The notes below the pieces were generated by a model. The model was not told the DNA's origin, ran no database searches, and saw only the letters and a program-made list of their open reading frames with translations. From contig JADZDR010000092.1 of NCBI GenBank assembly GCA_020850945.1, forward strand, positions 1 through 44,681: 44,681 nucleotides of DNA, given 5' to 3'. The position numbers were made by a program, and so were the translations under genes. Position 1 is the stretch's first letter, and each line of letters begins with the position of its first letter. This document shows, piece after piece, positions 42,139 to 44,681 of this stretch. The stretch is from Acidimicrobiia bacterium. GTDB taxonomy: Bacteria > Actinomycetota > Acidimicrobiia > UBA2766.

Positions 42139-42927
42139 GTGAAAGAAGCCCAGGACAACGGAGACGAGCCACGCCTGTACGACATCATCGGTGATGTCCA
42201 CGGCTGCAACGACGAGCTTCGCGACCTGTTGGAGACGCTCGGCTACGAGGACTCGCAAATCGGCTTCCGCCACCCATTCGGACGAGTTGCCGTGTTCCTC
42301 GGAGACCTTGTCGATCGTGGCCCGGGGATCGTCGAAGTGCTACGGATCGTCATGGCGATGATGGCCTCGGGCTCCGCCCTGTGCGTACTCGGCAACCACG
42401 AGGACAGGCTTGCTCGCTGGCTCGCAGATCGCTCGGTAGGGGTCTCACCCGGCTTGGCCGTGTCGCTCGAGCAACTTGCCGAGGTGCCCGAGGAGTTCGT
42501 GACAACCGCCCTCGACTTCCTGACATTGTTGCCGGATCGACATCTCCTCGACGGTGGACGGCTGGTGGTAGCCCACGCCGGCCTGCCCGAAGAGCTGCAG
42601 CACGAGCAGTCGAGCCTTGCCCGAAGCTTTGCCCTCTACGGCGACCCGACTGGCGAAACCGATGACCTCGGCTTCCCAGTCCGCCGCAGATGGGCCGAGC
42701 GTTATGCCGGTGAGGCATTCGTCGTCTACGGGCACACCTTCGAACCGGAACCCTTGTGGTGCAACAACACCGTCAACATCGACACCGGTTGTGTCTTCGG
42801 GGGGAAGCTCACCGCGCTGCGCTACCCGGAGCTGGAGACCGTCTCAGTCTCGGCGAGGCGCTGCTACTACGGACAGGCGCGATCAACTTCGAGCGGAGCC
42901 CAATGGGCGCGGGGGGATGGGCAATGA
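42139..42927 (+). CDS. Metallophosphoesterase (PrpE / PNKP-phosphatase type)
   Basis: 262 residues from GTG 42139, preceded by GGGGAA. All calcineurin-like metal motifs are present: DIIGDVHGC (D19, H21), GDLVDRG (55-61), GNHED (85-89), VVAHAGLP (H146) and VYGHT (H199). This subgroup includes diadenosine tetraphosphatases (PrpE, ApaH-like) and the phosphatase domain of bacterial RNA-repair enzyme Pnkp, which shares the HPxGRxxVFLGDLVDRGP wording seen here. No kinase or ligase domain is fused. Possible roles are Ap4A or cyclic-phosphate hydrolysis, or a protein phosphatase. The next gene overlaps by four bases. Confidence 0.8.
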   Translation: MKEAQDNGDEPRLYDIIGDVHGCNDELRDLLETLGYEDSQIGFRHPFGRVAVFLGDLVDRGPGIVEVLRIVMAMMASGSALCVLGNHEDRLARWLADRSVGVSPGLAVSLEQLAEVPEEFVTTALDFLTLLPDRHLLDGGRLVVAHAGLPEELQHEQSSLARSFALYGDPTGETDDLGFPVRRRWAERYAGEAFVVYGHTFEPEPLWCNNTVNIDTGCVFGGKLTALRYPELETVSVSARRCYYGQARSTSSGAQWARGDGQ

Positions 42928-43292
42928 CGACGAGGGCAGAGCGCGAGTTTCACGCCGACATGGTGAATGGCGCTGACAGGCTGAAGCGCGAGATCGGGTA
43001 CAACCCGACCCGCTTCAATCAGATGGTCGGTGAACTCGGCGGTCCGGAGGCGGCTCGCCGACTGCTGACCGGACGCGACACGTCCGACGGGTTCACGACC
43101 CTATGGGAGAATCATCGTCTCGACATGACCGTCGAGGCGTTCGCTCTCCTGCCGTGGTACGCGGAGCTGTTCACCGACGAGCAGCGCGGCACCGCCCGCC
43201 GCCGGTTGACCGAGCATGGCTTCGACGTCGACTCGTTCTTGCGATCACGGTCGGTGACACACCCAGACTGGGCGGCGGACGGAGCGGACTGA
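42924..43292 (+). CDS. Small conserved protein coupled to the phosphoesterase
   Basis: 122 residues from ATG 42924 (ATGA overlap); ATG 42903 in the same frame is an alternative. The protein is a compact helical unit: RLKREIGYNPTRFNQMVGEL, GPEAARRLL, GFTTLWENHRLDMTVEAFAL, and YAELFTDEQRGTARRRL. I recall this wording in many bacterial accessory proteins, alone or fused to other domains, without a function. Translation coupling suggests it works with, or regulates, the phosphoesterase. Confidence 0.65.
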   Translation: MTTRAEREFHADMVNGADRLKREIGYNPTRFNQMVGELGGPEAARRLLTGRDTSDGFTTLWENHRLDMTVEAFALLPWYAELFTDEQRGTARRRLTEHGFDVDSFLRSRSVTHPDWAADGAD

Positions 43293-43331
43293 GGACGGCA
43301 CGCCCGACAGTTGTCTGCGTGTGCGGTCTGT

Positions 43332-44525
43332 TCAGCTCTCGGAGGGGTCCGCCTCGTTCTCGGGCTCCGAGCCTCTCGGTGCGTATTCGACCGTGAGGGA
43401 TGTCGCGAGCATCACGGCGATGAGCGCCGAGCGCGGTGTGAAGACGCCCACGTGCCCGACGGCGTGCGACGTCGCGTGACGCGCGAAGTGCTCGGGTGGC
43501 TCCGTCCCGGTGTGCGGCCACCACCCGGTGAGGGCGCGGAACAGGGGGCGTAGCGTCAGGTTCTCGGCGGCGAGCTGCAGCGGGAGGTCATCGAACTCCT
43601 CTTGGGCGCGCTCCGTGGCGTGACCGCGCCCGTTCTTGCCGTACCGTGCGAGGACGAGGCTGTCGACGATGTTCGATGCGTGGGACTGAGCCGGCGCCTC
43701 GAACCCTGCGCGGAGCGCCATGATCGCCGCCCGGCACTGCTCTCCCCACTCGTGGGCGATCTCCGTGAGTGCGATCTCGCAGTCATCGAGGACGTCGTGC
43801 AGGCGAGCGTCAAGGATCCCGCAGCGCGCCTCCGAGTCCGGGGCTTCGATGATCGCCACGACGATCTCGGTTCGCGGCACCCAACTCAGGGGGAGACCCT
43901 CCTCAAGCGCGATGGTCGCTACGGCGTCGAGATCGTCGACGCCGTGGAGGTTGATCGGGATCCAGCGGTCGGACGCGGCGATCAGCGCCGCGAAGTCGAT
44001 CGTCGGGACCTTGAAGGCCAAGCCCTCGGTGATCCGCGAGAGCATCTCGGTCTGCTGCAGGAGGGATCGGGCAATAGCGGTGTTGGCCTCCGTGAGCTCC
44101 GTGATCGCGGCGGTCGATGCGAGCGCATCAGTGATCGCGGAGGAGTCGATCGACTTGGAGAGCGCCTCAGCCCACCGCGTCTGGACGCCAAGACCCTGAG
44201 TTTCGCGGGCGGCGACCATCACCTGGCGGTAGCTCTCGGTCAGGTGGGAGAAGTCGATGGACTGGGCGAAGTGCTTGGCGATCGTGTCCTGCGCGGCCAC
44301 GATCTGCGGGATCTTGAACGCCGTGAACTGCGAGATGGAGCGCCGCGCCGCCGTCAGGGCAAGGAAGTCGAGGCCGGCAAGCTGGCGCTGAATTCCTGCG
44401 AAGGCATCCAGGCGCGGGAAGAGCCGGGACAGTCGTCGGGCGCTCTGTTCTCGGGCGTCCGCAACCTCGTCTCCGGCGGCATCCTCGCGGTCGTCGTTCT
44501 CCTCGGGCACTTCGGCGTCAGGCAT
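43332..44525 (-). CDS. Hypothetical protein with C-terminal HEPN-like RHxxxH motif
   Basis: 397 residues from ATG 44525; GTG 44576 in frame, with AGGG eight bases before it, would add 17 residues. A GATACT hexamer six bases before ATG 44525 could be the -10 of a leaderless transcript. Acidic N-terminus, then long amphipathic helices (about 60-190) rich in Ala/Ile/Leu with repeated FKIPQI/FKVPTI units. The C-terminal domain contains FARHATSHAVGHVGVF (R349-H354, an Rx4H motif with polar second residue as in HEPN RNases), followed by SALIAVMLATSLTVEY. Plausibly a toxin- or abortive-infection-like protein, as many actinobacterial proteins with this ending occur in variable regions. This is inferred from one motif. 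Confidence 0.55.
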   Translation of the reverse strand: MPDAEVPEENDDREDAAGDEVADAREQSARRLSRLFPRLDAFAGIQRQLAGLDFLALTAARRSISQFTAFKIPQIVAAQDTIAKHFAQSIDFSHLTESYRQVMVAARETQGLGVQTRWAEALSKSIDSSAITDALASTAAITELTEANTAIARSLLQQTEMLSRITEGLAFKVPTIDFAALIAASDRWIPINLHGVDDLDAVATIALEEGLPLSWVPRTEIVVAIIEAPDSEARCGILDARLHDVLDDCEIALTEIAHEWGEQCRAAIMALRAGFEAPAQSHASNIVDSLVLARYGKNGRGHATERAQEEFDDLPLQLAAENLTLRPLFRALTGWWPHTGTEPPEHFARHATSHAVGHVGVFTPRSALIAVMLATSLTVEYAPRGSEPENEADPSES

Positions 44526-44681
44526 CTGCCCAGTATCGCGCCCGGGTGTGACACCAACGACGAGGTTTGCCGGCACGACAAGGACCCTGTGCTGTCGAAT
44601 CCGAGGCCGGCATGCGAGGGCGACTTAAAACCCATCGAGATCGACGAGTTCTCTCCAGGTGAGACCAGCGAGGGTGTGGAA
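44526..44681. other. Right edge, no feature recognised
   Basis: The last 156 bases contain the upstream region of the leftward gene, including its candidate GATACT element and an alternative GTG start. I see no further gene with the local codon bias. Confidence 0.4.

Noticed and set aside
691-44600. Shared 12-mer GCTGTCGAATCC near 694-705 and 44592-44603 as element attachment sites
   Set aside because: Shared 12-mers are expected many times by chance in a window of this length; no tRNA or integrase accompanies either copy.
1-44681. CRISPR array or tRNA genes
   Set aside because: No regularly spaced repeats were seen despite the CARF-like gene, and no T-arm with a matching acceptor stem was found.

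Overview
The window is a GC-rich chromosomal or plasmid segment with strongly G/C-biased third codon positions, frequent GTG starts and chains of four-base start/stop overlaps. The conjugation genes are of the Gram-positive (TcpC/TcpE) kind. This points to an actinobacterium (Actinomycetota). I cannot name the genus; a non-Streptomyces lineage such as the Acidimicrobiia or Nitriliruptoria is only a guess. I found no tRNA, rRNA, CRISPR array, insertion sequence or integrase.

Block 1 (1-7.4 kb). A leftward gene with a CARF-like fold runs off the left edge. Divergent to it is a rightward cassette: a secreted, membrane-anchored von Willebrand A protein, a 1026-residue tubulin/FtsZ-superfamily protein with a GGTGCGYG signature, a membrane-anchored CAP-domain protein, and a small coupled ORF. 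The vWA plus divergent-FtsZ pairing suggests an envelope-associated machine.

Block 2 (7.4-24.9 kb). One long rightward operon with nearly every gene overlapping the next. It encodes a single-membrane type IV secretion (conjugation) apparatus: LysM membrane protein, TcpC/VirB8-like protein, small membrane protein, TcpE-like protein, a 54-residue Arg-rich protein, VirB4 ATPase, VirB6/TrbL-like channel protein, a small membrane protein, VirD4-type coupling ATPase, a replication-relaxation protein, and a DPBB+M23 cell-wall hydrolase. A cargo tail follows: ParB-like protein, Cys-rich DUF4417-like protein, amidoligase and an unknown protein. No relaxase or integrase is visible. A perfect 7-bp inverted repeat brackets the first start codon of the operon. 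The coding style changes abruptly near 24.89 kb, inside the last gene, which suggests a recombination boundary.

Block 3 (25-41 kb). A leftward defence island, read in the order of transcription: SNF2-type helicase with a C-terminal PD-(D/E)xK-like DUF3883 domain; AlbA_2/Schlafen-like protein with an HATPase_c_4 domain; DUF1156 adenine methyltransferase; DUF499 P-loop ATPase with an N-terminal Swt1-type HEPN domain (intact Rx4H); a broken small gene; a second AlbA_2-HATPase_c_4 protein; and an ABC-type ATPase fused to a DUF4435 Toprim-like domain, resembling a fused PARIS AriA-AriB. Helicase, methylase and ATPase form a recognised kind of defence set. The resident AlbA_2 gene, the HEPN domain on the ATPase, the RBS-masking hairpin before it, and the PARIS-like pair behind it are the most novel parts of the window.

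Block 4 (41-44.7 kb). A rightward alpha-helical protein of unknown function, a PrpE/PNKP-type metallophosphoesterase overlapping a small conserved protein, and a leftward protein with a C-terminal HEPN-like RHxxxH motif.
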